DNA from: Clostridiales bacterium Firm_07 | GTDB lineage: Bacteria > Bacillota > Clostridia > Oscillospirales > CAG-272 | Reading direction: 5' to 3' | Assembly: GCA_001604005.1 (NCBI GenBank) | Contig: LVAM01000005.1 | Span: 1 to 64,000 of the forward strand | DNA: 64,000 nt | In this document: one piece after another, positions 51,375 to 59,200 of the stretch | Numbering within the stretch: the stretch's first letter is position 1 | Layout of the letters: every line of letters starts with the position of its first letter | Notes under the pieces: model-generated | The model's input: the letters and a program-made list of their open reading frames with translations, nothing else | The model's database searches: none | Told to the model about the DNA's origin: nothing | Made by a program: the position numbers and the translations under genes

Positions 51375-52244
51375 TTATGTCGCCCCGTTTGCCTTTTGTG
51401 CCAAACGGTACAGGTGCTGCATCGTCAGCGCGTCCTCCGCCATCGTTTCCGATGATTCGCAGATGATGCGCGGGCAAACGCCCTCGCGGACGATCGCCTC
51501 GGCAAGGGGCTCAAAGCGAGGCCCGTACACCTCGTCGGCAAAGGTGAGATGGCGTTTCTCGCCCGCGTCGGTGTATTCGATTTTGGAGAAATGGCAGTGC
51601 AGATATTTCGCCGCGTCGGCGGAAAGCTCCGATCCGATCGCGTCAAAAACGCGGCGGAAACTGTCGGCGTCGGGGAAGGCCGTGCCGCGCTCCCGCGCGT
51701 TGATGTGTCCGAAATCCACTACGGGTGCGAGCCTTTTGTCGATTTTGCAGAGCGATATGACCTCGGGGAGCGTGCCGAGTTGATTGATCTTGCCCATCGT
51801 TTCAAGCCCGAGCGCTATGGGCGTGTCGCCCACGGCGTCGAGCGTGCGCTCCAAGGTGTCGCGCGCCAGCGCGAGGGCTTCGTCGCGTGAGATCTTGGCG
51901 GCGCTGCCCGTATGAATAACGATGGTGTCGGCACCAAGCGCCGTCGCCGCTTCCAGCGAGCGCAGGATGTATTCCACGCTTTTGAGGCGCTTTTCTTCTT
52001 CCACGCCCGAAAGCGAAATGTAATACGGCGCGTGAAGGGACATTTCCACACCGGCGACTTTTGCGGCTTCGCCGATCGCCCGCAGTGTGTCGGGCTTTGC
52101 CGTGATGCCGTTGCCCGCTTCAAATTCGTAAGCGCCGAGCCCTAAATTTTTGACGAACGCGGGGGCTTGCAGGGTGGAAGTATATCCCGCTTCGTAAAAA
52201 CTTTTGCTGTTTCCGCCCGGTCCGAAGATCGCTTCCGTTCTCAT
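51375..52244 (-). CDS. Endonuclease IV-like TIM-barrel protein
   Basis: A 289-residue protein of the AP-endonuclease family 2/Nfo type, probably cutting DNA at abasic sites. Zinc-site segments in order: SLHAPYY (about 69-75), IVIHTGS (about 108-114), LGLETMGK (about 145-152), PVVDFGHINAR (about 176-186), YLHCHFSKIEY (about 217-227) and IICESSE (about 262-268). A sugar-isomerase-like role cannot be wholly excluded because both groups share the barrel. The ATG overlaps the stop of the YqeG gene (ATGA). Confidence 0.83.
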   Translation of the reverse strand: MRTEAIFGPGGNSKSFYEAGYTSTLQAPAFVKNLGLGAYEFEAGNGITAKPDTLRAIGEAAKVAGVEMSLHAPYYISLSGVEEEKRLKSVEYILRSLEAATALGADTIVIHTGSAAKISRDEALALARDTLERTLDAVGDTPIALGLETMGKINQLGTLPEVISLCKIDKRLAPVVDFGHINARERGTAFPDADSFRRVFDAIGSELSADAAKYLHCHFSKIEYTDAGEKRHLTFADEVYGPRFEPLAEAIVREGVCPRIICESSETMAEDALTMQHLYRLAQKANGAT

Positions 52245-52786
52245 TGCTTTTTCCCCTTTTGGTATCTTTTCAGCCGCACGTCGGGCGCCGACGGGTGCAG
52301 TTTATAATAGCGTTTCAGAATGCCGCGCTCCAAAAAGCGCTTGAATCTCGTGCCGCGATCGGTGCGATCCTTGATGGGGGGCACCAAAAACGCCCGCACG
52401 CCAAGCGCGCGCGCGCAGAGCACGTCGGTAAAGATCTGATCGCCGATAAAGACCGTGTTGCGGTGATTTCCGCCTATCGCGCGCCAGAGTTTGCGTGCCG
52501 CGCCGGCAAGCGGCTTTTTCGCTTTCCAACGCGCGGGGAGCCCCAGCGTTTTGTTGAAGCGCCGCACGCGCTCTTCGCTGTTATTGGAAACGAACGCCGC
52601 GCGAATGCCCCACTCCGCAAGTTCCGCGAACCACGCGTGTACCCGCTCGTCGGGAACGGGCTGTTCGTAAGGCGCCAGCGTGTTGTCGATGTCCAGCAAA
52701 ACCACGCGCACGCCGAGCGAAAGGAGTATTTGCGGATCGATATCCGAAAAGGAAAGGTAGGTGGCGTCCGGTTGTAAAAAAGACAT
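52241..52786 (-). CDS. YqeG-family HAD-IIIA phosphatase
   Basis: A 181-residue HAD hydrolase. Motif I VVLLDIDNTLAPYEQPVPD (about 27-45, nucleophile Asp in DIDNT), motif II AAFVSNNS (about 61-68), the lysine in AKKPLAGA and motif IV VFIGDQIFTDVL (about 111-122). The homologue GEP4 in yeast acts on phosphatidylglycerophosphate, and a similar lipid role has been considered for bacterial YqeG; the substrate here is unknown. AAAGGAG lies before ATG 52786, and the frame upstream is non-coding. Confidence 0.9.
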   Translation of the reverse strand: MSFLQPDATYLSFSDIDPQILLSLGVRVVLLDIDNTLAPYEQPVPDERVHAWFAELAEWGIRAAFVSNNSEERVRRFNKTLGLPARWKAKKPLAGAARKLWRAIGGNHRNTVFIGDQIFTDVLCARALGVRAFLVPPIKDRTDRGTRFKRFLERGILKRYYKLHPSAPDVRLKRYQKGKKQ

Positions 52787-52811
52787 ATTTCTCTCCTTTT
52801 GGTTTTTTTTC

Positions 52812-52840
52812 ATTGTAGCATATTTCGCGCGCAATGGCAA
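52812..52840 (-). promoter_or_regulatory. Promoter of the yqeG operon
   Basis: Minus-strand -35 TTGCCA (52840-52835), 17-base spacer, -10 TACAAT (52817-52812). Confidence 0.7.
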
Positions 52841-52878
52841 TAGGAAAGCAAAGTTTTCCGCCGTACGCCGCAAAACGC

Positions 52879-52907
52879 GTGCGCCGCGTTGAAAAAACGC
52901 GGCGCAC
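52879..52907 (-). terminator. Terminator of the YoaP-like gene
   Basis: Twelve-pair stem GTGCGCCGCGTT/AACGCGGCGCAC with a five-base loop, 12 bases after the stop at 52920. The T run after the stem on the minus strand is short and interrupted. Confidence 0.6.
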
Positions 52908-52919
52908 CATTGTTTTTAT

Positions 52920-53666
52920 TTACAAAGAGAGCAATTTGAGGAACTTTTTTTCCGACATTTGCTCGTTGGTGATATATTTTCCGTTTGCGAAAAAGGCGTA
53001 AGTGGTGATCGGCGTGGGGGCGTTTTGCGCCTCCTCTTTGCTTGTGATGCGAATAGCTTTGAACGGCACCGCGTGCGCTTTTGCCGTTTCTTCCAAAATG
53101 GGCACGTATTTCGCGTTAAATGGGCACTGGTGCGTGTAATAAAGCACGTATCCCGCGTCTTTTACGTGCGGGTGTTTGGCGCATTCTTTGAAACGCGGGC
53201 GCGGCGCGTCACCCGTAAACGGCAGATACCAAAGCTCTATGCCGTTGTCGGCTTCGTCGCATACCGAAAAACCCTTGTGGAGCAAAAATCCGGGATCCGA
53301 GAGAAAAGGCTTTTTCTTGGCGGTGGACAAGACGCAAAGTCCGATTTTGCCTTTTCTTTTGCTGTCTTCGACGCAGCGATTGATCAGATCGCCCGCGTAT
53401 CCGTGTCCCTTGAAAGAGCCGGACACCCAAAGGCAGTCGATATACATATACCCTTCGGCGACGATCGGATTCCACGCGTTTTCGGCGGGGAGATATTCGA
53501 TAAAACATTTTCCGCGTTCCGCGCTTTTGAGAAAGACGAGACCTTCGTCAAGACGCTCCGCGAGCCACGCCTTTTTGGAGGATACCTGAACGTCGTTATT
53601 ATTGGATATCGCACAGCAGATGTGCTCTTTTTCCAAGTTTTCTTTTGTGATCTGTATGTATTCCAT
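52920..53666 (-). CDS. GNAT acetyltransferase with YoaP-like C-terminal domain
   Basis: A 248-residue two-domain protein. The GNAT part (1 to about 150) has the acetyl-CoA loop WVSGSFKGHGYAGDLI (about 81-96). The C-terminal part (about 175-248) contains YVLYYTHQCPFNAKYVP and resembles the thioredoxin-like YoaP domain, with a single cysteine in THQCPF. AAGGAG lies six bases before ATG 53666; an in-frame ATG ten codons earlier is possible but less well placed. Substrate unknown. A promoter is found 90 bases upstream. Confidence 0.82.
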   Translation of the reverse strand: MEYIQITKENLEKEHICCAISNNNDVQVSSKKAWLAERLDEGLVFLKSAERGKCFIEYLPAENAWNPIVAEGYMYIDCLWVSGSFKGHGYAGDLINRCVEDSKRKGKIGLCVLSTAKKKPFLSDPGFLLHKGFSVCDEADNGIELWYLPFTGDAPRPRFKECAKHPHVKDAGYVLYYTHQCPFNAKYVPILEETAKAHAVPFKAIRITSKEEAQNAPTPITTYAFFANGKYITNEQMSEKKFLKLLSL

Positions 53667-53756
53667 TTGGCGCTCCTTCTTTTTTATCATCATACCATAA
53701 TTTTCACCTCGCGCCGTGTTTGTGGCAACAGACGGTGCGGAGCATTCGTGGTTTTT

Positions 53757-53785
53757 ATTATACCATATTTCGCGGCGAAAGTAAA
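53757..53785 (-). promoter_or_regulatory. Probable promoter of the YoaP-like gene
   Basis: Minus-strand -10 TATAAT (53762-53757) with a weak -35 TTTACT (53785-53780) and a 17-base spacer. Confidence 0.6.
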
Positions 53786-53814
53786 TGGTTGCGCGACATA
53801 TGGTTACAAGACGA

Positions 53815-53848
53815 ATAAAAAGGCGGAACAAGAACCGTGTTCCGCCCT
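53815..53848 (-). terminator. Terminator of tRNA-Thr
   Basis: Stem GGCGGAACA/TGTTCCGCC (53822-53830 against 53838-53846) with T5 on the minus strand, seven bases after the encoded CCA. Confidence 0.85.
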
Positions 53849-53854
53849 TTTGCG

Positions 53855-53929
53855 TGGAGCTGGTGGTGAGATTCGAACTCACGACCTGCTGATTACGAAT
53901 CAGCTGCACTACCCCTGTGCTACACCAGC
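53855..53929 (-). tRNA. tRNA-Thr(CGT)
   Basis: Cloverleaf on the minus strand: acceptor GCTGGTG/CACCAGC, anticodon stem GCTGA/TCAGC with loop TTCGTAA (anticodon CGT, reads ACG), T-loop TTCGAAT, encoded CCA. Confidence 0.95.
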
Positions 53930-53947
53930 AATTTTTGATTGCTCTTT

Positions 53948-53976
53948 ATTGTAGCACATTTTTTTCGCTTTTGCAA
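53948..53976 (-). promoter_or_regulatory. Promoter of tRNA-Thr
   Basis: Minus-strand -35 TTGCAA (53976-53971), 17-base spacer, -10 TACAAT (53953-53948). Confidence 0.75.
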
Positions 53977-53997
53977 GCCCTTTTTCGGCTTTTTCCG

Positions 53998-54022
53998 AAA
54001 AAACTTTTCGCGTCCCGCGAAG
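53998..54022 (-). terminator. Terminator of the SGNH-dus-murI operon
   Basis: Stem TTCGCG/CGCGAA (54007-54012 against 54016-54021), extended outward with a bulge, followed by T6 on the minus strand. It starts 15 bases after the murI stop. Confidence 0.65.
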
Positions 54023-54036
54023 ATTTGAAAAGGCAG

Positions 54037-54843
54037 TCATTCGCCTTTCTCAAAAAGCCTGCGGTATAAAGGGAGAGCGGTGGGATCACTGCTTGTGAGC
54101 GTCACCTCTCCGCGCCCGAATTTTGTGCTGATAAGTCCCGCTTCACTGAGCAATTTTGCCAGATGCCGCGCCGTCCCCGCGGCGCCGTCGAAAAGCGGCA
54201 CGCCGCCCGTCACGCGTGAAATCGCCCGCGCGGCGAAGGGGAAGTGCGTACACCCCAGCACGACGGCGTCGGGCGGGGGCGAAAGGTGCGGCGTCAGCAG
54301 TGCGCGCAAAGAGCGCTCCATTTCGGGAGAATCGGCAAGCCCCGCTTCCACCAGCGGCACGATGTCGGGCGCCGCGACGGCGGTCATGTTCGCCTTTTTT
54401 TCGGCGCGGCGCAAAAGGGCGCGGAATTTTTCGGATCGCTCCGTGGCGGCGGTCACCAACACGAGAACGCGCGGGTGCGCCGTCACGGCAAGGGCGGGAA
54501 AAATTGCCGGCTCCATTCCCACGATCAAGCGGTCGGGATGGCGCGCCCGCAAGGGCGCCGCCGCCAGCGCCGTCGCCGTGTTGCAGGCGATAAGGAGCGC
54601 TTTGGCGTTTTTCAGCAGTCGCTCCCCGTGCAAGAGCGCCAAACGGCGTATCTTCGCGTCGCTCTTCTCACCGTAGGGCGCGTTTGCCGTATCGCCGAAA
54701 TAAAAAAGGCGCTCCGCGGGAAGTACTTTTTGCACTTCCCGCAGAACGCCGATCCCTCCCGCGCCCGAGTCGAAAACGGCTATGGGCGCGTCGGCGGAAA
54801 GGTGACATTCTCCCAATTGTCGTATTTTGGGCGCATAGATCAT
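54037..54843 (-). CDS. murI: Glutamate racemase
   Basis: Makes D-glutamate for peptidoglycan, 268 residues. Family landmarks: AVFDSGAGGIGVLR (about 22-35), YFGDTANAPYG (about 48-58), first catalytic cysteine in IACNTATA (about 84-91), second in VLGCTHFPF (about 194-202). The ATG at 54843 overlaps the stop of the dus gene (ATGA), which shows translational coupling. A terminator follows. Confidence 0.95.
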   Translation of the reverse strand: MIYAPKIRQLGECHLSADAPIAVFDSGAGGIGVLREVQKVLPAERLFYFGDTANAPYGEKSDAKIRRLALLHGERLLKNAKALLIACNTATALAAAPLRARHPDRLIVGMEPAIFPALAVTAHPRVLVLVTAATERSEKFRALLRRAEKKANMTAVAAPDIVPLVEAGLADSPEMERSLRALLTPHLSPPPDAVVLGCTHFPFAARAISRVTGGVPLFDGAAGTARHLAKLLSEAGLISTKFGRGEVTLTSSDPTALPLYRRLFEKGE

Positions 54844-55853
54844 TCGTTTTCCTCCAACAGCATCTCGAAAACAGCGCGGATCTCCTCGACGCTTTCGGCG
54901 CGCACCAAACGGTTTTTCGCTTTTGCCGCGCCATATAAACCTTTACAATACCAAAGCATATGCTTGCGCGCCTCAGAAAGTCCCACGCGCGCGCCTTTTT
55001 CTCCCGTCAAAGCGCGCGCGTGGTCGAGCGCGGTTTGCAGTTTTTCCCGCACTGTAGGCGGGGTAAACGGGCGATTTTCGTCAAAAGCGGCGATCTCCGA
55101 GAAGAAAAAGGGATTGCCGAGCGCTCCGCGCGCGATCATCACGCCGTCGCACCCGGTCTCCGCGCGCATGCGGATCACGTCGTCCAGCGTGAAAAGGTCG
55201 CCGTTGCCCACCACAGGGATCTGCACGCGCGCCTTGACGGCGGCGATCACGGCGTTGTCGCTCCCCGGCGCGTAAAACTGCGTCCTTGTGCGCCCGTGTA
55301 CCACCAGCATATCGGCGCCGGCGTCTTCCATTTGCGCCGCAAAATCGGCGGCGCCGCGTTTTTCGTCAAAGCCCGCGCGCATTTTGACCGTAACGGGCAA
55401 AGAGACGGCATCCTTGACGGCGCGCACGATCCGTGCCGCGAGATCGGGGGAAAGAAGAAGGGCGCTCCCCTCGCCGTTTTTGACGACTTTCGGCACGGGA
55501 CAGCCCATATTGATATCGATGGCAACGGGCAAAACGCCCCCCGCGCCGCGGTATTCCCCCGCGGCAAGCCGTCTTGCCGCTTCCGCCATCAGATCGGGCT
55601 CCGCTCCGAAAAGTTGCACGGCGGCGGGCATTTCCGCGTTGGTCAGCCGCGCCAGGGGCGCGGTGCGCGCCACCGCGCCCGCGCGTCCTTTTTGTTCATA
55701 GCAAAGCGCCTTTGCCGAGATCATTTCGCTCACGGTGTATTCCGCGCCCGCGCGGCGGCAGAGCGCGCGGAAAACGCCGTCGGTCACGCCCGCCATCGGG
55801 GCAAGGCAAACGCCGTGCGAAAGGGTGACCTCTCCCAGTGTAAAACCGCTCAT
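54840..55853 (-). CDS. dusB: tRNA-dihydrouridine synthase
   Basis: A 337-residue FMN enzyme reducing uridines in the tRNA D-loop. N-terminal LAPMAGVTDGVFRALCR (about 17-33), catalytic cysteine in IDINMGCPVPKVVKNGEGSAL (C about 95), VKMRAG, VHGRTRTQFYAPGSD and GNGDLFTLDD, MIARGALGNPFFF. Pattern and length fit DusB of Gram-positive bacteria. The start at 55853 overlaps the SGNH stop by one base (TGATG) and has no separate ribosome binding site. Confidence 0.92.
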   Translation of the reverse strand: MSGFTLGEVTLSHGVCLAPMAGVTDGVFRALCRRAGAEYTVSEMISAKALCYEQKGRAGAVARTAPLARLTNAEMPAAVQLFGAEPDLMAEAARRLAAGEYRGAGGVLPVAIDINMGCPVPKVVKNGEGSALLLSPDLAARIVRAVKDAVSLPVTVKMRAGFDEKRGAADFAAQMEDAGADMLVVHGRTRTQFYAPGSDNAVIAAVKARVQIPVVGNGDLFTLDDVIRMRAETGCDGVMIARGALGNPFFFSEIAAFDENRPFTPPTVREKLQTALDHARALTGEKGARVGLSEARKHMLWYCKGLYGAAKAKNRLVRAESVEEIRAVFEMLLEENE

Positions 55854-56497
55854 CAGCCGCAGACAAGGCGCACGGCAAGGAGGGCCTCCTCGTGCGCGGT
55901 GCGGCATTCGTCCGGTTTGAAACCGAGCGCGATGCCGGGGTCGTCAAATTTGTCGGGGGAAAGGGCGCGCCGCCTTCCGGTCAGCGCGTAAAAGAGCGTC
56001 AGAGCGGCGATATACGAGCCGTAGGGCGTAGCGTGCTGTCCGTCCTCGCGGTAGAGTTTTTCGGGCGGCACACTGCGCAGTAAATGCGCAAACGCTTCGC
56101 CGACCGGCGCGACGTCGACGTGTCGTTCACGGCAAAATGCAAGATATGTCGCGGTCAGTTTTTCCTGCCCCGCCGGATCGTTTCTGCCGGAAAACGGAAG
56201 ATAGAGGAGCACGGCGGATCCGGCTTCCCGCGCCATTTCGGTCAATGCGGCGGCGCCTTGCCGAAAGGCGTTGTCATCAAAGCCCGACACGCGATCCTGC
56301 AAGATGACGGTGTCATACTGCCCGTAGCGGATATTGAAGGCGGCGTTTTGCGAGGCGGCGTGGTACAAAAGATCCTTGCCGCCCTGTGCCAGCATCGTCA
56401 CGCGCGCCTTTTCGCCTGTCGCGCGTAAAAGCTCGGCGAGCGTTGCCGGCATCGCGTTATAATAGGTATGGCTGTTGCCGATCAGCAGTAAATTCAT
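55853..56497 (-). CDS. SGNH/GDSL-family hydrolase (DUF4886-like)
   Basis: A 214-residue esterase-like protein. Block I LLIGNSHTYYNAMP (about 3-16) carries the serine, GGKDLLYH and TVILQD are the block II/III regions, and the Asp-His pair is in REDGQHATPYGSYIAA (about 169-184). No signal peptide, so cytoplasmic. The substrate is unknown. GGAGG lies four bases before ATG 56497. It heads the operon with dus and murI. Confidence 0.82.
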   Translation of the reverse strand: MNLLLIGNSHTYYNAMPATLAELLRATGEKARVTMLAQGGKDLLYHAASQNAAFNIRYGQYDTVILQDRVSGFDDNAFRQGAAALTEMAREAGSAVLLYLPFSGRNDPAGQEKLTATYLAFCRERHVDVAPVGEAFAHLLRSVPPEKLYREDGQHATPYGSYIAALTLFYALTGRRRALSPDKFDDPGIALGFKPDECRTAHEEALLAVRLVCG

Positions 56498-56525
56498 AGT
56501 GCCTCCGCAAGTTTTTCTTGCCAAA

Positions 56526-56554
56526 ATGATACCATAAAACCCCGTTTCTGTCAA
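56526..56554 (-). promoter_or_regulatory. Promoter of the SGNH-dus-murI operon
   Basis: Minus-strand -35 TTGACA (56554-56549), 17-base spacer, -10 TATCAT (56531-56526). Confidence 0.75.
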
Positions 56555-56716
56555 GATTATACCGCCTTTGTGCGGCGCGGCGCGGTTTTTGCCGTTTTTT
56601 CGTTTTCATCGCAAATTGCGGCAAAAGTTTGCGCGATTCCCATAAAAGAAACGAAAACGCCGTCGCAAAATTCTTTTTTCTCCCCTCTGCCGTCGTTTTT
56701 CCACGAGCGCTTTTTC

Positions 56717-56745
56717 TTGACTGTCCGCGTTTTCGTGTGTTACCA
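56717..56745 (+). promoter_or_regulatory. Weak promoter candidate before the BspA-like lipoprotein
   Basis: -35 TTGACT (56717-56722) and a poor -10 TTACCA (56740-56745), spacer 17. Nothing else is apparent in the 288 bases between the divergent SGNH and lipoprotein genes except T-rich stretches. Confidence 0.35.
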
Positions 56746-56785
56746 TCCTCTCACGGGGTGTGCCCGAAAAAGGAGGATGTGAAAA

Positions 56786-57484
56786 ATGAAAACTTGGAAA
56801 ATGGTGGTCAGTCTTTGCCTGCTTGCCGTCATCATCACGGGGTGTGTGATCCTGGGGCACAACGTGTCGGCGGCAACCGAAGAGGACAAAAGCGAAACGC
56901 CGGAAACCGAACAACTGACTTCCGCCGGCGAGAGCGAAACGACGGTAACGGGCAGCGTCAGCGTGCCGAAAACGTACAGCACGGGGCTGTCTTTTCGCAG
57001 TAACGGCGACGGAACTTGCGCCGTTTCGGGTGTGGGAAGTTGCACCTCGGTGTGTATACTGATCCCGCCCCAAAGCCCCGCCGGCGACACGGTGACCGAA
57101 ATTCTGCCGTACGCTTTCGCCGACAGCGTGGTGGGGGCGGTGGAATTGCCGACGACGGTGCGCACGCTTTCGCCGGAGTCGTTTGCGCGCTGTCCGCGCC
57201 TTGCTTTTGTGCGGGTGGCGGCGGGAAGCGGCGCGTTTGCCGAGTCGGACGGCGTGCTGTACAGCGCGGATCTCTCGACGCTGATATACTGTCCGGCGGG
57301 GAGGAGCGCCTCGGCACTGACGCTGTCTCCCACGCTCCGCCGCGTTGCGGCGGGGGCTTTTCGGGATTGTACCGCTCTTCGCGAAGTGGTGTTTTCCGGC
57401 ACCACGGCGGAGTGGCACAACGTCATTGTGGGCGACGATAACGAGCCGCTGTTTGCCGCCGCGATGCGCTTCTCGGGCTCGTAA
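56786..57484 (+). CDS. BspA-type leucine-rich-repeat lipoprotein
   Basis: A 232-residue exported protein. The signal peptide has a lipobox-like VIITGC (C about 20), so it is probably lipid-anchored; a signal-peptidase-I site after NVSA is the alternative. A Ser/Thr/Glu-rich linker (about 31-60) is followed by leucine-rich repeats of the BspA (LRR_5) kind: EILPYAFADSVVGAVELP, SPESFARCPRLAFVRV, and AAGAFRDCTALREVVFSG with the ending AEWHNV common in this family. AAGGAGG nine bases before ATG. It may bind surface ligands. Confidence 0.83.
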   Translation: MKTWKMVVSLCLLAVIITGCVILGHNVSAATEEDKSETPETEQLTSAGESETTVTGSVSVPKTYSTGLSFRSNGDGTCAVSGVGSCTSVCILIPPQSPAGDTVTEILPYAFADSVVGAVELPTTVRTLSPESFARCPRLAFVRVAAGSGAFAESDGVLYSADLSTLIYCPAGRSASALTLSPTLRRVAAGAFRDCTALREVVFSGTTAEWHNVIVGDDNEPLFAAAMRFSGS

Positions 57485-57497
57485 CACGGATTTCCTC

Positions 57498-57527
57498 TTG
57501 ACAAACGTCGGAAGTGTGCTATATGAT
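57498..57527 (+). promoter_or_regulatory. Promoter of the CvpA-like gene
   Basis: -35 TTGACA (57498-57503), 18-base spacer, -10 TATGAT (57522-57527). Confidence 0.65.
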
Positions 57528-57565
57528 AATAGTATAAGTCCACAGGTCGTACAAGAGGAGGACGT

Positions 57566-59062
57566 ATGCAATATTCGGTTCTTGTTTTACTCGGTCTTTC
57601 GTTTCTCATCGCGCTGTTTGATATTTTGATTTGTCTCAAACGCGGACTGCTCAAATCCGTCGTGCGTGTGCTCACGCAGATCTTTTCCGCCGTGGCGGCG
57701 TTCATCGCCGCGCGTATCATCGCGGCAAAGGCGTCAAGCGAGTTGTTGGTTCAACTTCGAGAAATGGTGGCGGGCGACGCCGCGGTAGCCGCTTTTGCGG
57801 AAGAAAACGCGGTGATCATGGAAAATTTGTGCGGTGTGGTGCAAATGCTGGTCGCGCCGATCGTGTTTTTCCTGCTCTATCTCGTCTTAAAATTCATCAC
57901 CCTGTTTATCTATCTCATCATTGCGCACGCCCTGCCCGCGGACAAACTGAAAGGCGGCGCGGGAAATCGCTGGGGCGGGCTTGCACTCGGCGTGCTGTCG
58001 TCGCTGATCGGCATTCTCGTGCTGATCGTCCCCATTATGGGGTATGCCACGGCGGCGGATACCGTTGTTTCGGCGATGCCGGAGAGCGCCACCGCGGAAC
58101 TTGCGACTTATGACGAAGAATACGTGGCGCCGGTGCTGAATGCTCCGATGCTGTCGTCACTTTATCGCGGCGTCGGTTCCAAAGTGTTCGACGGGCTCAC
58201 CACCGTGAGGATCGACGGCGAGAAAGCGGTTTTGCTCCAAGAGATCGCCGCCATCGGCAACACCGTTTCCGACGTGGCACCGCTGGGGGAAGTGGAACTT
58301 TCACAGTATTCGGAAAAAGAGGCGGCGGCGCTGAAAAAAGCCACCGACGATATCGACAGCTCCGTGTTTCAGACCTCATTGCTCTCCACCGTATTGAACA
58401 GCGCGTCGAACAACTGGCTCCATAATCAAGCCTTTTTCGGGGTTTCGAGACCCGCTCTCGGCGACACCGCGGATATTTTGTTGCACGGCGTTCTGACGAC
58501 GTTTTCCACTTCGTCATCGCAAAATCTCGGACAGGATCTGGATACCATCGCGGAAATCTTTGCCATCTTCGCGCGGCACGGCGTTTTCGCCAGTCTTTCT
58601 TCCGAGGCGGGACCCGAAGCGATGGCGGAAAAACTCATCACCACCAACGCGCTGAACGAAGTGATGGCGGAACTGAACAAGAACGAGCGTATGAAACCCG
58701 TGAAAGACGCGCTTTACAACGTGGCGTTCCAGTCGGTCATTAAAGAACTCGGCGCGCCCGCGCAGTACGCGGAGACTTGCGCCGATGTGATCGACGAAAT
58801 GTCGGAAGCGCTGCAAAGCGCGACCGACGCCGCGGGCAACGTCGATAAAGAGGCGCTTGCAAACAAGATCGACGTCGCGCTGAAAAAGAAAGGCATTGAA
58901 TTGTCCGGCCCCAACTTGCGTTTGATCGCGGACGGCATTGCCGACAACTTTACGGCGGAAGAACTGCAAACGCTTTCCGTCGAGACGATCGCGCGCCGCC
59001 TGATCGAGCGTCTCACCGACGCCGACGTGCTGGCAGAGATCGGCAACGTATCCGGAGGATAA
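57566..59062 (+). CDS. Membrane protein with CvpA-like N-terminus
   Basis: A 498-residue protein. Four hydrophobic helices in the first 180 residues (about 3-23, 30-50, 95-120, 137-160) are arranged like the CvpA family, with the CLKRGLLKSVVRV segment after helix 1. The remaining 320 residues are soluble, helix-rich, Ala-, Glu- and Asp-rich and contain no motif I know. CvpA itself has about 160 residues, so the long extension is unusual. AGAGGAGG four bases before ATG; own promoter and terminator. Function not assignable. Confidence 0.65.
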   Translation: MQYSVLVLLGLSFLIALFDILICLKRGLLKSVVRVLTQIFSAVAAFIAARIIAAKASSELLVQLREMVAGDAAVAAFAEENAVIMENLCGVVQMLVAPIVFFLLYLVLKFITLFIYLIIAHALPADKLKGGAGNRWGGLALGVLSSLIGILVLIVPIMGYATAADTVVSAMPESATAELATYDEEYVAPVLNAPMLSSLYRGVGSKVFDGLTTVRIDGEKAVLLQEIAAIGNTVSDVAPLGEVELSQYSEKEAAALKKATDDIDSSVFQTSLLSTVLNSASNNWLHNQAFFGVSRPALGDTADILLHGVLTTFSTSSSQNLGQDLDTIAEIFAIFARHGVFASLSSEAGPEAMAEKLITTNALNEVMAELNKNERMKPVKDALYNVAFQSVIKELGAPAQYAETCADVIDEMSEALQSATDAAGNVDKEALANKIDVALKKKGIELSGPNLRLIADGIADNFTAEELQTLSVETIARRLIERLTDADVLAEIGNVSGG

Positions 59063-59073
59063 AACGCAAATAC

Positions 59074-59108
59074 AAATTGCCGCAAGCGACCGCTTGCGGC
59101 AATTTTTC
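59074..59108 (+). terminator. Terminator of the CvpA-like gene
   Basis: Fourteen-pair stem (59075-59088 against 59091-59104) with minimal loop and T5 on the plus strand, 12 bases after the stop. Confidence 0.88.
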
Positions 59109-59131
59109 TTTTGCTCGCGCGGGCGCGCAAA

Positions 59132-59160
59132 TTGACAAAATTAAAATTATATGCTATACT
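59132..59160 (+). promoter_or_regulatory. Promoter of the DUF512-der-obgE-ppa run
   Basis: -35 TTGACA (59132-59137), 17-base spacer, -10 TATACT (59155-59160). Confidence 0.78.
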
Positions 59161-59200
59161 GATATGCTACAACTGTGATCTTGTCGGAAAGGAGAGGGCG

